Shown: positions 54,201 through 64,000 of the stretch, in pieces
Layout: the number at the start of each line of letters is the position of its first letter
How positions within the stretch are numbered: the stretch's first letter is position 1
Assembly (NCBI GenBank): GCA_002897115.2
Contig: BCIH01000002.1
Location: 1,149,721 to 1,213,720, forward strand
DNA: 64,000 nt
From: Prototheca cutis
Lineage: Eukaryota > Chlorophyta > Trebouxiophyceae > Chlorellales > Chlorellaceae
Direction of reading: 5' to 3'
Translations under genes and position numbers: made by a program
Notes under the pieces: generated by a model
Told to the model about the DNA's origin: nothing
What the model saw: only the letters and a program-made list of their open reading frames with translations
Database searches by the model: none

Positions 54201-57200
54201 TGTGTGTGTGTGTCAGAACAGCACTGACAGCGATCTCTGCACTCCCCCATGGGCTGACAGCAACATGCACAGAAATCCACTGCGCACCACGGTCGATGAT
54301 TTCCCAGGCTCCGCTGGGGGCGAGGCTGTAGACGCAGTAGGTGCTGAGTGTCGGCCACAACACGCTGACGCTGCGGCCCGTGCAGCTGCAACCCAGGACG
54401 ACGGGACCGGCATGCTCCAGGGGAGCCACTGCCTCGCGAGCGCCGACGTCCATGCGGACGCCGCGCTCCGCGGCCGCGCCCTTGCCCGCCGTGCTCTCCA
54501 GGCGCAGGCTGGCCGTCCACAGGCTGCCGGCTGCCGCGGTGAGGCACGTGAACCCCTGCGCCCCCCGTACCGAGGTGGCCGCGGCCGGCGCGCGGCCGGC
54601 CTCGCCACCGCCGGCCTCCTGCCCGGCCAGCGTGGCCGCCATGGAGTCCAGGGACAGGACCTGATGAGGCAGGGCCAGCACGGGCGGCGCCGTGGCAGCG
54701 TCGAACGACAGCACGGCCAGGCCCGTGTTGGTAGCCACCGCCGCGAGGTACGGCCTGCATTGCGTCGAGGAGATGTGATGCGTGGTTGATTCGCTGGCCA
54801 GAATGTGTATGCCCAGGCAAAGGAGAATCCCTCCCCCAATTGCCTTGGCACACACCGCTCCTCACCTTGTAGGGTGAGCGGCGGCATGGTACAGCTTGAC
54901 CACTTTCTTCTGTCCGGGGTCCAGCCAGGGCCCCACATCCAAGCACGGCGCCNCCACCCCCGTCTCCGGGTGCACACCCATGAGCAGTGGCGTGTCACCT
55001 GCACGGAGAAACGAGCAACAGGGAGGCACATGATGGTGTTGGTTTCCAGCCGACACCGCAGATCAAATACCATCCTTCCTAGGTACCATGTGCAATCGCA
55101 GCAAGGACCCAACCCCGCCAATCAGACCTGAGACGACGAGCACAGAGGGGTGACCGCCCTGCACCGCGCCGCCCCAGGGGCAGTACAGCGCCGAGTGCCA
55201 GGTGGTCTTGCCCAGGGGCTGCACCGTCTTGCTCAGTGTCCACGACGCAGAGCTCCAGAAGCTGACCCTCCTGTCGTCCCCTGCAGCATGATTGCGCGAG
55301 TGGGGTGGCGGGAGCTGTTCCTTATCCCCCGAGTGAGCGGGGGCGTGCAGGCAGACCGATGGCGAAGGAGATACCACTCCCAGTACCAGTCGCACCTCGC
55401 GTCCCTCTAAACTCTTGACCCCATGGATTGACTCGCCCCACCCCCCCTTCAAAAAAAATAAAAAAAAGATACACATGCCTGTGCTGGCAACATACTGCGC
55501 TGGCATGTTTTCCGAGTCGTGGGCGATGTCCACGAGGGTCAGCGACCGCACCGGGCCGTCGTGGGCCTTGAAACTGTGCCGGGGAGAGACCTCGGCCCGC
55601 CCAGTCGCCCTTTGCGCCACGCCAGATGGCTGCCACACTGCGAGGGAGGTTGAAGGGTTCCGCCGAGGGTTGCTCAGGCTGCTGCATGTGAAGACCACCA
55701 TCCGCCGGGACCCAGCGATGACCCGCCCACACGTGTACCCAGGCCCACGAGCACGAGCCACCGCAGCGGTACCTGTAATGTGCCCGTCTGCACCGCCGCT
55801 GATCAGACCGTCGGCCCCGCCCGTCTTCTCGCTCGGCACCGTCAGCAGCGCCGTGACGCCATTCTTGTGCCCGCCACTCAGCACCGCTCGGACCTGCCGC
55901 AAGATGAGGTCGATGGGTGATGTAGATTGTCATCAAGCAGCCAGTCGGAGTGGGTGACGTCGACAGGCAGTGCACGCTGCCCGGCGGGGTCTCGGAGACA
56001 CGCACATGCATGGACAGACAGGTGAGTGCGCTCTAGGGCTCGGCGCCCTCAGACACCGTAAACCCCCCTTTCGCTGTCCAGCCCGCTCACCGAGGCTGAA
56101 AAGGGGTCCAGGATGTAGACGCTGCCGCCCGACGTCCCGATCGCCAGCAGGGGGCTGCACCGGACCTCGGGCGCCCTCCCCGCGAGCAGGTTCTCGGCGG
56201 CCAGACCCGGCAGGTGCATGAGCAGCAGCGAAGCGCATGTGATGGCCTTGCCATCAAACATGGATCGGGGAAACTCGAGCACCTCGCTGCCTGTGATGCC
56301 GTGCAGCACCAGCTTGCCCTCACACACGACCACCAGCCACCGCGTCGTGAGCGCCGGGTTCCTCGTCAGGATGCCTGGCACATAGGGCACAGGGTTTGTG
56401 GACTCGGGNGCGTACCCGTTGGGTTTCACCCGCATGCTTGCTGCCACGACCGCTCCCCGGTGCGTGCGTTTCAGGGACAACCCCCCGCGACCTGAACCAA
56501 AACACCCTTTCATCCTTTCCCTGTACTGTGTCACAGAAACCCACACTCTCTCTCAAGCGACGTTCCCGAGCACCCCCTCTCCCCTTCAACTTGCAAACAC
56601 AAAATCGTACCGAGCCCCGGCAGGGAGGTGGCCTCCAGCACGTCAGACTTGTGCAGGTGATGTCCGGCCAGTTGCCAGTAGCACACATCTGCGTCCAGGA
56701 AGGCCACCGCCTTGACGCTGCCGCTGCTCGTGCCCCTGCTGTACAGCATGGTCGAAGGGCTGGACTGCTCGGGGCCCAGCACCACTGCTGCCTCCTGCTG
56801 AAGCGCAGAGTCCAGGTCGGCCGCTTCGTCCCTGCTGCCGAGCATAGCACTGTAGACATCCTGCGGCGACAAGTGGGCGGGCGTGAAGGGAGTGTGGCAG
56901 GTCCCGGAGCGTCTACGCCACCCGGGCGGTGCTGCTGGCACCCCCTGTCGCACACACGCGCGCCCCCCCTCCCCGCTGTGAGGCTCCATTGCCCCTCCCA
57001 TTGCCCCTCCTCGCTCCAGCCCCAGGAGGCCCTGATCAAGCTCACCTGCTCGGACTTGTAGTCCCAGATCCCGACAAAGTTGTCGCGGCGGGAGTACGCT
57101 ATCCATGGCAGCGTGGGGTGGAAGGCCACGGTGTCCACCTTCTCGGTGGTCTTCTTGACCTGCTGGACATGCAGCTGCTCCTGCTGCATCGCGCTCTGTG

Positions 57201-57250
57201 CAGCCTGCGCCGTTGCAAGTCAGCGATAATGCCAAGCAAAGGACGTGATA
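51214..57250 (-). CDS. TPLATE/TSET complex WD40 subunit (TWD40-2/TTRAY-like)
   Basis: Large many-exon WD40 plus alpha-solenoid protein of the TSET/TPLATE endocytic coat. It matches plant TWD40-2 in order: KVDTVAFHPTLPWIAYS and GIWDYKSEQ (~57150-57050), GSVKAVAFLDADVCYWQLAG (~56700), RWLVVVCEGKLVLHGITG (~56320), GGHKNGVTALL (~55870), SFKAHDGPVRSLTLVDIA (~55550), PYLAAVATNTGLAVLSFD (~54740) and PVALHGGALLGVVLDGR (~53750). Then come FFSWTVFAPVGSRLPAPQWI (~53600), SGIWQSRQLFLASPSTI (~53300), SYLWLTDGLGRPHLVSLRHA (~52850) and LVAAWRRELDAEDAF before the stop at 51214. The start codon was not fixed; a short first exon probably lies upstream of 57190. Poly-G/N runs fall in introns. Confidence 0.85.
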
Positions 57251-57883
57251 AACACGGATTCAACGCATTGGGTGGCTGCGCTTCTCCGTCCCTCCCCACG
57301 CGCTCGTGAGGTGATCTCCGAAACCGGTGGGGAGCACTGCCAGGGATCTGGACTCGTGTGTCCAGGCAATGCACAGTTTCCAGCTTTTTTGCCAAGACCG
57401 TGCGAGGACCAGTGGGCATCAGAACAGCCCTTGTGGCGGCGAGGTCCAGNGAACCGGCCTTGGTCTCGCCAGACTGCTGCCAATGCGATCAACCACCCAC
57501 CCCTGGGGGGAGAGTCCGTTTGTGGAAATGTGCGTTTTCGCGCCTTCGACCTTCATATCCGGGAGGGATGCATGCCGTGCTTTCGTGGGCATCCAATGTG
57601 CCTATCACGACCCTGCGGCCTCCCATGTCAATACAATTGAAGTCTGGAAGGTGTGAGGATTGGGAATTCTGACGCTGCGGGTGGAGGCGCTGGATGGGCG
57701 CGATATACGGGACGAGGAGTCGGCAGCAACCGCGAGCATAACAGGGCATCGTGATTCGTGACGCAAGGTGCGCCCTCGGCGGCATTCTTACATTTAAACA
57801 TGAGAATTATAAGGGTAACATAAGTATGCATGCATGTCTAGTCACCGCCACCGCTGCTGTTGCTCCCCTGCGCAGGGGCCAGG
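57251..57883. other. Divergent intergenic region between TWD40-2 and RPA2
   Basis: Probably contains both promoters and the unseen first exon of TWD40-2. One N at 57450. No separate gene recognised. Confidence 0.45.
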
Positions 57884-60800
57884 ATGGGGGTGGGTCCTCC
57901 CGTGCCCCGGCAGCCGGCCAGCCCTCGGCGGCCCGTGCCCGCGGAGCTGCAGGCCCTGGCGCAGCCCCACATCGACTCGTTCGACTACTTTCTGGGTCCG
58001 GGTCTGGAGAACGTGATGGACAACCTGCCGAACCGTGACGTGGCGCACCCGCTGACCAAGCAGCGCTACACGTTTTGGCTGGAGAACGCGGTGATCGGGC
58101 GGCCCGTCAAGGAGGACGCCGGGTCGGGCGCGGATCAACGCCTGTTCCCGCGCGAGTGCCGCGAGATGGGGACCACCTACCGAGCGCCCTTCTCCGTGGA
58201 CCTCGTCTGGCAGGCGGAGGGCGTGCCCCATGCCCAGCGCGTGACGAAGAAGCTGGGCCAGGTGCCGATCATGGTCAAGTCGCGCGCGTGCCACCTGCGG
58301 CACATGCGCTCCGACGAGCTGGTGGCGGCCAAGGAGGAGGCGTACGAGTTTGGGGGCTACTTCATCTGCAACGGCATCGAGCGCATCATCCGCATGCTGG
58401 TCCAGAACCGGCGGCACTACGTCTTTGCGCTGCGCCGCGGCGCGTACCACAAACGCGGGCCTTCCTTTACGGAGATGGCGACGCTCGTGCGCTGCGTGCG
58501 TCCCGACGAGTCGTCGCTGACCAGCCGCTGCCACTATCTCGTGGACGGCACCGCCGTGTTTGCCATCACGCTCCGGCGCGCCGAGTACTTTGTCCCCGCG
58601 GGCATCCTGCTCAAGTGCTTCGTGGACCTCTCGGACAAGGAGATGTACGAGCTGCTGGTGCAGGGCGCCAGCGCAGAGGCGGGACACAACGCCTTTGTCG
58701 CCAGCCGTGCCGAGCTGGTGCTGCACCAGGCCGCGCGATTTGGCCTCCAGACGCGCGCGCAGTGCCTGGAGTACCTTGGCAGCCTCTTCCGCGTCGCGCT
58801 CAACGTGTCGGACCACCTCACCAACTACCAGGTCTGTAGGTTTTATTTACTCATTTATTTTGTTAACCTTTTTTGGGGGGCAGGGTGCAGGCGGGGCGCG
58901 GGGAGGGGTTAAGCCAGGGGAATGAGTCACAGGGGAATGAGTCACAGGGGAATGAGTCACAGGCGACCGCCTCGCGTGCCCGGCTGGGTACCCAATTGAA
59001 CGACGCACATGATGACACCAACACCACTTTCAACCCCGCGCCACAGGTGGGCGAGGTCCTTCTCCGGGAAAACCTGTTCATCCACCTGGACAACCCCGCG
59101 GACAAGCTGCAGCTGGCGCTGCAGATGCTCCTCAAGCTCTACGCCCTGGTTTGTGTGGTTGACAGCTTGTCGATGGACGGTTCTTTAGTGGTTCTGCGGG
59201 GAATCGCTCCCGGTACCTCCTTTCTTTTTGGGGGGCCTGCAGGGGGCATGGAAAAGGGCACCTGGCTCACAACAATCATTCAACCGTCGTCCTCCCTCAC
59301 CTGTTGCAGGCCAACCGCCAGTGCTGCGAGGACAACCCGGATGCGCTGAACCACCATGAGCTGCTGCTGCCGGGGCACCTGCTGCTTAAGTTTGTAAAGG
59401 AGCAGCTGGAGAACAACCTGGACATGGCGGTCGGCCAGGTATGTTGATGGGAAGTGGAGGAAACAAGTCCTCTGCCACCTTCATGCTGTTACTGGGGAGG
59501 AGGGCCAGAGACCCAGGGAACATCAGAGAGATGCTGCAGATCTGGGTATCCTCGTCAGGCTCGGTTTCGTGCGACGCATTACATGCCAATGTGCCCGTGC
59601 AGATGAAGCGGGAGCTCGAGAAGACGCCTGAACTGGTGGATCTGAACGACGACCAGTACGTCAGGAAGTGCGCCGACAAGATGGTCGACGTGGTGCGTTG
59701 CCGTGAGGAGTGGGCGGTGCGATGAACCGGGGGGTTATGCTGTCGTGCCACCAAGAACCTGCTCCACTGGCAGCTTTGGCTTGCGTGCACTCGGAACGAC
59801 ATGCTCGTTGCCAATGCCAAACTTCTTGCAGGGTCAGAAGATCGAGTACCTTCTCAACACTGGAAACCTGATTTCCAAGTCGGGTCTGGATCTGAGCCAG
59901 GCAACGGGTTTCACCATCGTGGCGGAGAGGCTGAACTTCCACAGGTGGGTGGGTGGTGGCCGGGGTTGCAGTGCATTCAAACGCCGGAGCTGTGATGATG
60001 ATCCGCACGTGCGGGAACAGAGAGATAGTGGCGGAGCCACGATGCTTCTTTCGAAATTCCAATTGATCCTACTGAGCTTCTTACGAGTGTTTCTGTTGCC
60101 TGGGCCAAACCCAGGGCTGCACGCAAGACCACCGTGCATGCAGATCGTGAGCGTGGCACCCAGTGACCCCCCTCACCCCAGGTACCTGTCCCACTTCCGA
60201 TCGGTGCACCGCGGCGCGTACTTTGCCGAGCTGCGGACTACCACCGTGCGCAAGCTGCTGCCGGAGTCCTGGGGCTTCTTCTGCCCGGTTCACACACCCG
60301 ATGGCTCACCCTGCGGTCTGCTGAACCATCTCACGGCCGATTGTCGGGTGGTGGCCTTTGAGCCAGAAAACCCGGAAGAGGTTGAGTCGGCCATCACCAA
60401 GGTGGGTGTGGGGCTTCCTTTGCAGGCGTGGATGGACGTGCGACCCCGTCGCCCACAGTTTGGATGCTACGAGCACGCCAGTGACCCCCGCGTCCTGTTC
60501 TGCTGCAGGTGCTGTGCGAGCTCGGCATGCTGGCCTCCGACTCCATCATCACGCGGTCGCCTTCCGAGAGCTTGACGGTGGAGCTGGACGGCAAGGTCAT
60601 CGGCACCATCAACAACAAGTACGCCGGCGCCGTCGTGGCACAGCTCCGCGCCGTCAAGGCCGCCAGGCTCTCGCAGGAAGAGCACCTCACCCCAGGTGCG
60701 GGGTTTGACTTTGTTGGGTCGCTGCCTGCGACTGTGGGTTGCGTGATCTGCTGGTGCAGCGCTGGCCTCACCAGGTTCTCGTCCGCTCCCCCGCAGCTGG

Positions 60801-63486
60801 CCGAGTGACGGAGCTCGTCGGCGATGAGTCCGCCATCCCCAGCGACACCGAGGTCGTGCACATCCCTTTCGAGAGGGGCGCGCCATACCCGGGCATCTTC
60901 ATCTTCACCCAGGTGATCGTTGTGTTGCGGCGGCGGACCTGCGTGACGGCGACCCGGGCACGAGAGCCCTGGCCGAAAGCTGGCCCACTTCCAACCGCTG
61001 TTGAGTTCCGAAACCAATGCAGGCGGCCCGCATGGTGCGGCCTGTGAAGCAGATTCTGAGCGGAGCGGCGGAGCTCATCGGCACCCTGGAGCAGAGCCAC
61101 ATGTCCATCCGCTGCCCTGATGGTGGTCCAGGAGGGAGCAAGCGCCTGAGGTTTACCCACACAGGCAAGTCGTCTGCATGCGCGACCGACAGTCGCAAGG
61201 CCTTTCTGGAATTTTGGCTTGTTCGTGGCCAGCCTTGGCACTCACGCGGCCACTGGAATTTCTTCCCACCTTGCAGAGTTTAGCCCTTACGCCATGCTCT
61301 CGGTGGTGGCCTCTCTGACGCCGTACTCCGACTTTAACCAGTCGCCAAGGAACATGTACCAGTGTCAGATGGCCAAGCAGACGATGGGTTTCCCGATGCA
61401 CGCATACGGTCATCGCCCCGAGAACAAGACATACCGCCTCCATACTCCACAGACACCACTGGCCCGGACGAAAAGGTGCACGGGAAGTGGTGCACAAGGG
61501 TGAACGAGTGCTGCTGCCTGACTGCCAGGCAAGTCGCTTCACATGTCGCTCACCATGCTCACACGCACCCGACCCATGCAGGTATGACAAGTACCACATG
61601 GACGAGTACCCCAACGGCACGAACGCTGTTGTCGCCGTCATCTCGTACACCGGTAAGCCGGCAGCCGCGTGCTGCGTTGGTGTGTGAGATGGGCCGAGTG
61701 GCACGGACGTCGGCAAGCTCCTTGACCAGCGCTCGTGCTGCTTCACCACAGGCTATGATATGGAGGATGCCATGATCCTGAACAAAGGCTCGGTGGACCG
61801 TGGCTTTGCTCATGCATCGATCTACAAATCAAGCGTCATTGATCTCCGAGAAGAGCGTGGAAAGTGAGTTTCGGAGCGCTTGCATCGGGGCCTACCAGTT
61901 TCCTGGGCAGGGCAGCGTCGAACAGCAGTGCACTAACCTGAAATGTTGCGCCACATCAATGCAGAGATTTGGTTTTTGGGGCAAACACCTCTGTGAAGCG
62001 GAAGCCGCTTGCAGCTCCTCCAAAGGGAGCATTCGGGGAAGAATTCCCGCAAGTGATTGCGAGCAAACCCAACTCCGAGGCAGTACAGAAACTGGGGTAA
62101 GGAGCATGCTCCAGAGAAGTGCTGCGCGGTCTTGATTCACGCTTCGCCGGCAGGGCTGGACTGCACCTCCCTTCATCGGCCCCTCTCCTCTTTTCTCCGC
62201 AGGGTGAAGCCAGCCGGTGATTTTGCAGATGGTCAGATTCTAGACAGCGAGGGACTGCCCCATGTGGGTTGTCCAGTCTGGCCTGGCCAGTCCTACTACG
62301 GCGTCAAGGAGCCGCTGACGGGAAGGTACAAGCCCGGCAAGATCAAGGGCGAGGAAACTGCCCTGATCGAGCAAGTCACTATCGTTGGCGGAAAGGAAAC
62401 TGCGATCAAGAGGGCAACCATCAGAATGCGCTTCAACAGGAACCCCGTCATCGGTGAGGTCCTGTGTTGATCGCAGCGTCGGCGGTGGTGCACGGCTGTG
62501 TGACCAGGATCATGGCGTCGAAGGGTGCTGCACCCCCTGTTTCTACTCTCCCCCCACTGCCATTCCAACCATGTTCCTGTTCACAGGTGACAAGTTCTCC
62601 TCGAGACACGGACAGAAGGGTGTGCTGTCCCGGAAACTGAACGAAGTCGACATGCCATTCTGCGAGAGGACGGGCATCAGGTATGGTGGCTCTGGACACT
62701 GCCTTGAACTGCCCTGCTGGGCTCCGCCCGAGAGGTCTCAGTCGTTCACTCCTCCACGCTCTCTGCAGGCCGGACCTCATCATCAACCCCCACGCCTTCC
62801 CCTCCCGGATGACCATCGGCATGCTTATCGAGTCGCTGACCAGCAAGGCAGCCGCAGTCACAGGCGAGTTTGTGGACGCCACGCCCTTCCAGGGGTGTCG
62901 GGAGGATGCGCCCGGCATGGACGTGCCCGCCGAGTTTGGCAAGAAGCTGGAAGCAGCCGGTTTTACGCACAACGGTGGAGAGACCATGATCAACGGCATC
63001 ACCGGCGAGGCATTCAACGTGGACATTTACATCGGCTTGGTGTACTACCAGAGGCTGAGGCACATGGTGTCTGACAAGTTCCAGGTCCGGTCCACTGGGC
63101 CCATCAACCCTCTCACCAAGCAACCCATCAAGGGCAGGAAGTTTGGCGGAGGCATTCGCTTTGGAGAGATGGAGAGGGATTCCTTGCTCGCCCATGGCGC
63201 TGCATACCTGTTGCACGACCGGTTGCACAGCTGCAGTGACTACTCTGTGTGCGACGTGTGCACCAACTGTGGCCTCACATTCTCCACAATGTCCTTGCCA
63301 TCGGCTGCCACTGACGTGGGGGCCTCCAGGCCTGGTGCCGATGCCCTGCGCAACACAGTTGTTTGCAGGGTGTGTGAAACCAGCAAGTACATTGAGCGTG
63401 TCGCTGTGCCCTACGTTTTCCGCTACCTGATGGCGGAGCTGTGTTCCATGAATATAAAGTGCTCTCTTGACGTTCAATGCCTGTAA
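57884..63486 (+). CDS. RPA2: RNA polymerase I second-largest subunit (RPA2/RPA135)
   Basis: Catalytic-core subunit that makes pre-rRNA. The first exon, 57884-58831, has [16 protein letters not shown], then [19 protein letters not shown] and [20 protein letters not shown]. Later exons begin near 59047 ([17 protein letters not shown]), 59310, 59602, 59830, 60180, 60508, 60797, 61019, 61277, 61582, 61751, 61963, 62204, 62586 and 62769. Hallmarks are [56 protein letters not shown] and [16 protein letters not shown]. The end has the zinc site CDVCTNCG...CRVC and [38 protein letters not shown] is typical of all second-largest subunits; RPA2 identity rests on the overall match and the short N-terminus. 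Confidence 0.93.
58917..58962 (+). repeat. Three copies of a 15-bp unit (GGGGAATGAGTCACA) in an RPA2 intron
   Basis: Perfect tandem units just after the first exon. Each contains TGAGTCA. Confidence 0.9.
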
Positions 63487-63629
63487 GTTTGCTGGTGCAG
63501 ACTACGAAATCGGTGGTTCCTGGAGCTCATCAGACGAGTGGTCATGGCAGCCATGAACGCGGGCAAAAGCATCAAATCGACATCCAAGTGCTCAAATGAA
63601 ATGCCAGCCTATGGATAGCTAGGGTGCGA

Positions 63630-64000
63630 TCAGCAGGCAGGTTCCGTGCCACATGGGACAGGTGTGAGCCAATTGTTCATAGCCAATCTAAACCGCGCAG
63701 CATACTGCTTTGGGGACAGGATGGTGGGGTCCTTCCCGCTGCCTCCCAAGATTCCTGATTTCTTCACGTACATCTCCAAAGCTTTGTCAAGCGTAAACTG
63801 CGGGTGAAAGGGAGGGGGCCGTATGGATTCCCGCAAGCCTTCTCATTCACAGCGCGCAGAGGCATTCAGGCAGGGATGCTGCCTCCCTCTGGGGAGAGAG
63901 AGGGGGGGCCTGATAAAATGCTCGAGCCACAGGCAGTCAGAGATGCACCTCACCTGCCGGATGAAATCAATGACTCCCAGGACAATCTCGCGCCGGGATT
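63630..64000 (-). CDS. FAB1: FAB1/PIKfyve phosphatidylinositol-3-phosphate 5-kinase, C-terminal end only
   Basis: Two exon parts, 63954-64000+ (REIVLGVIDFIRQ) and 63630-63797 (FTLDKALEMYVKKSGILGG, DPTILSPKQYAARFRLAM). This is the highly conserved end of the FAB1 lipid-kinase domain, which normally reads IIDFMRQYTWDKHLE and ILGG...SPKQYKKRF. The rest of the gene is beyond the right edge. It is convergent with RPA2, 143 bp between stop codons. Confidence 0.88.

Overview
This is a eukaryotic nuclear window. It is GC-rich, every protein gene is split by short introns (roughly 50-250 nt), and there are three runs of N plus scattered single Ns. The gene set points to a green alga: a plastid-type ATP/ADP translocase, a plant-style uridine kinase-UPRT fusion in two tandem copies, a SnRK1/AMPK beta subunit, a TPLATE/TSET subunit (TWD40-2), and LSU rRNA sequence closest to plant-type LSU. 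Trebouxiophyte-like ancestry is a guess; the lineage cannot be fixed from this sequence alone.

Layout. 1-15 kb holds housekeeping genes: NAE1/AXR1 (minus, runs off the left edge), a FAM114-like protein (plus), a secreted proteinase-K-type subtilase (minus), a TMEM42-like membrane protein (minus), a prohibitin (minus) and SnRK1 beta (plus). 15.8-18.6 kb is a decayed Fanzor transposon with terminal inverted repeats and TA ends. 19-36 kb holds the ATP/ADP translocase (plus), two UPRT-UK genes, a PYROXD2-like oxidoreductase, QCR7 and CDT1 (all minus). 37.4-50.5 kb is accessory, repeat-rich DNA: a 535-bp tandem array, a ~5.4-kb segment between ~320-bp inverted repeats with an apparently intact 842-residue Fanzor nuclease gene, two ~600-bp deletion derivatives of the Fanzor transposon, further repeat families, a broken LSU rRNA copy with two group I introns, and a retrotransposon gag remnant. 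51-64 kb returns to housekeeping genes: TWD40-2 (minus), RNA polymerase I subunit RPA2 (plus), and the C-terminus of a FAB1/PIKfyve lipid kinase (minus).

The main discovery candidate is the Fanzor system. Fanzors are the eukaryotic relatives of TnpB, the RNA-guided nuclease ancestral to Cas12. Four related loci lie within 35 kb: one intact ORF, one internally deleted and frameshifted copy, and two short TIR-bounded derivatives. The derivatives keep the end of the ORF plus a conserved GC-rich noncoding tail, which is the expected location of the guide RNA scaffold.

Exon boundaries were chosen by splice signals and reading phase by hand. For prohibitin, TMEM42, the translocase, both UPRT-UK genes, QCR7, CDT1, the FAM114-like gene and the Fanzor gene, phases close exactly across all introns. 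For NAE1, PYROXD2, TWD40-2 and RPA2 only gene extent and main exons are given.
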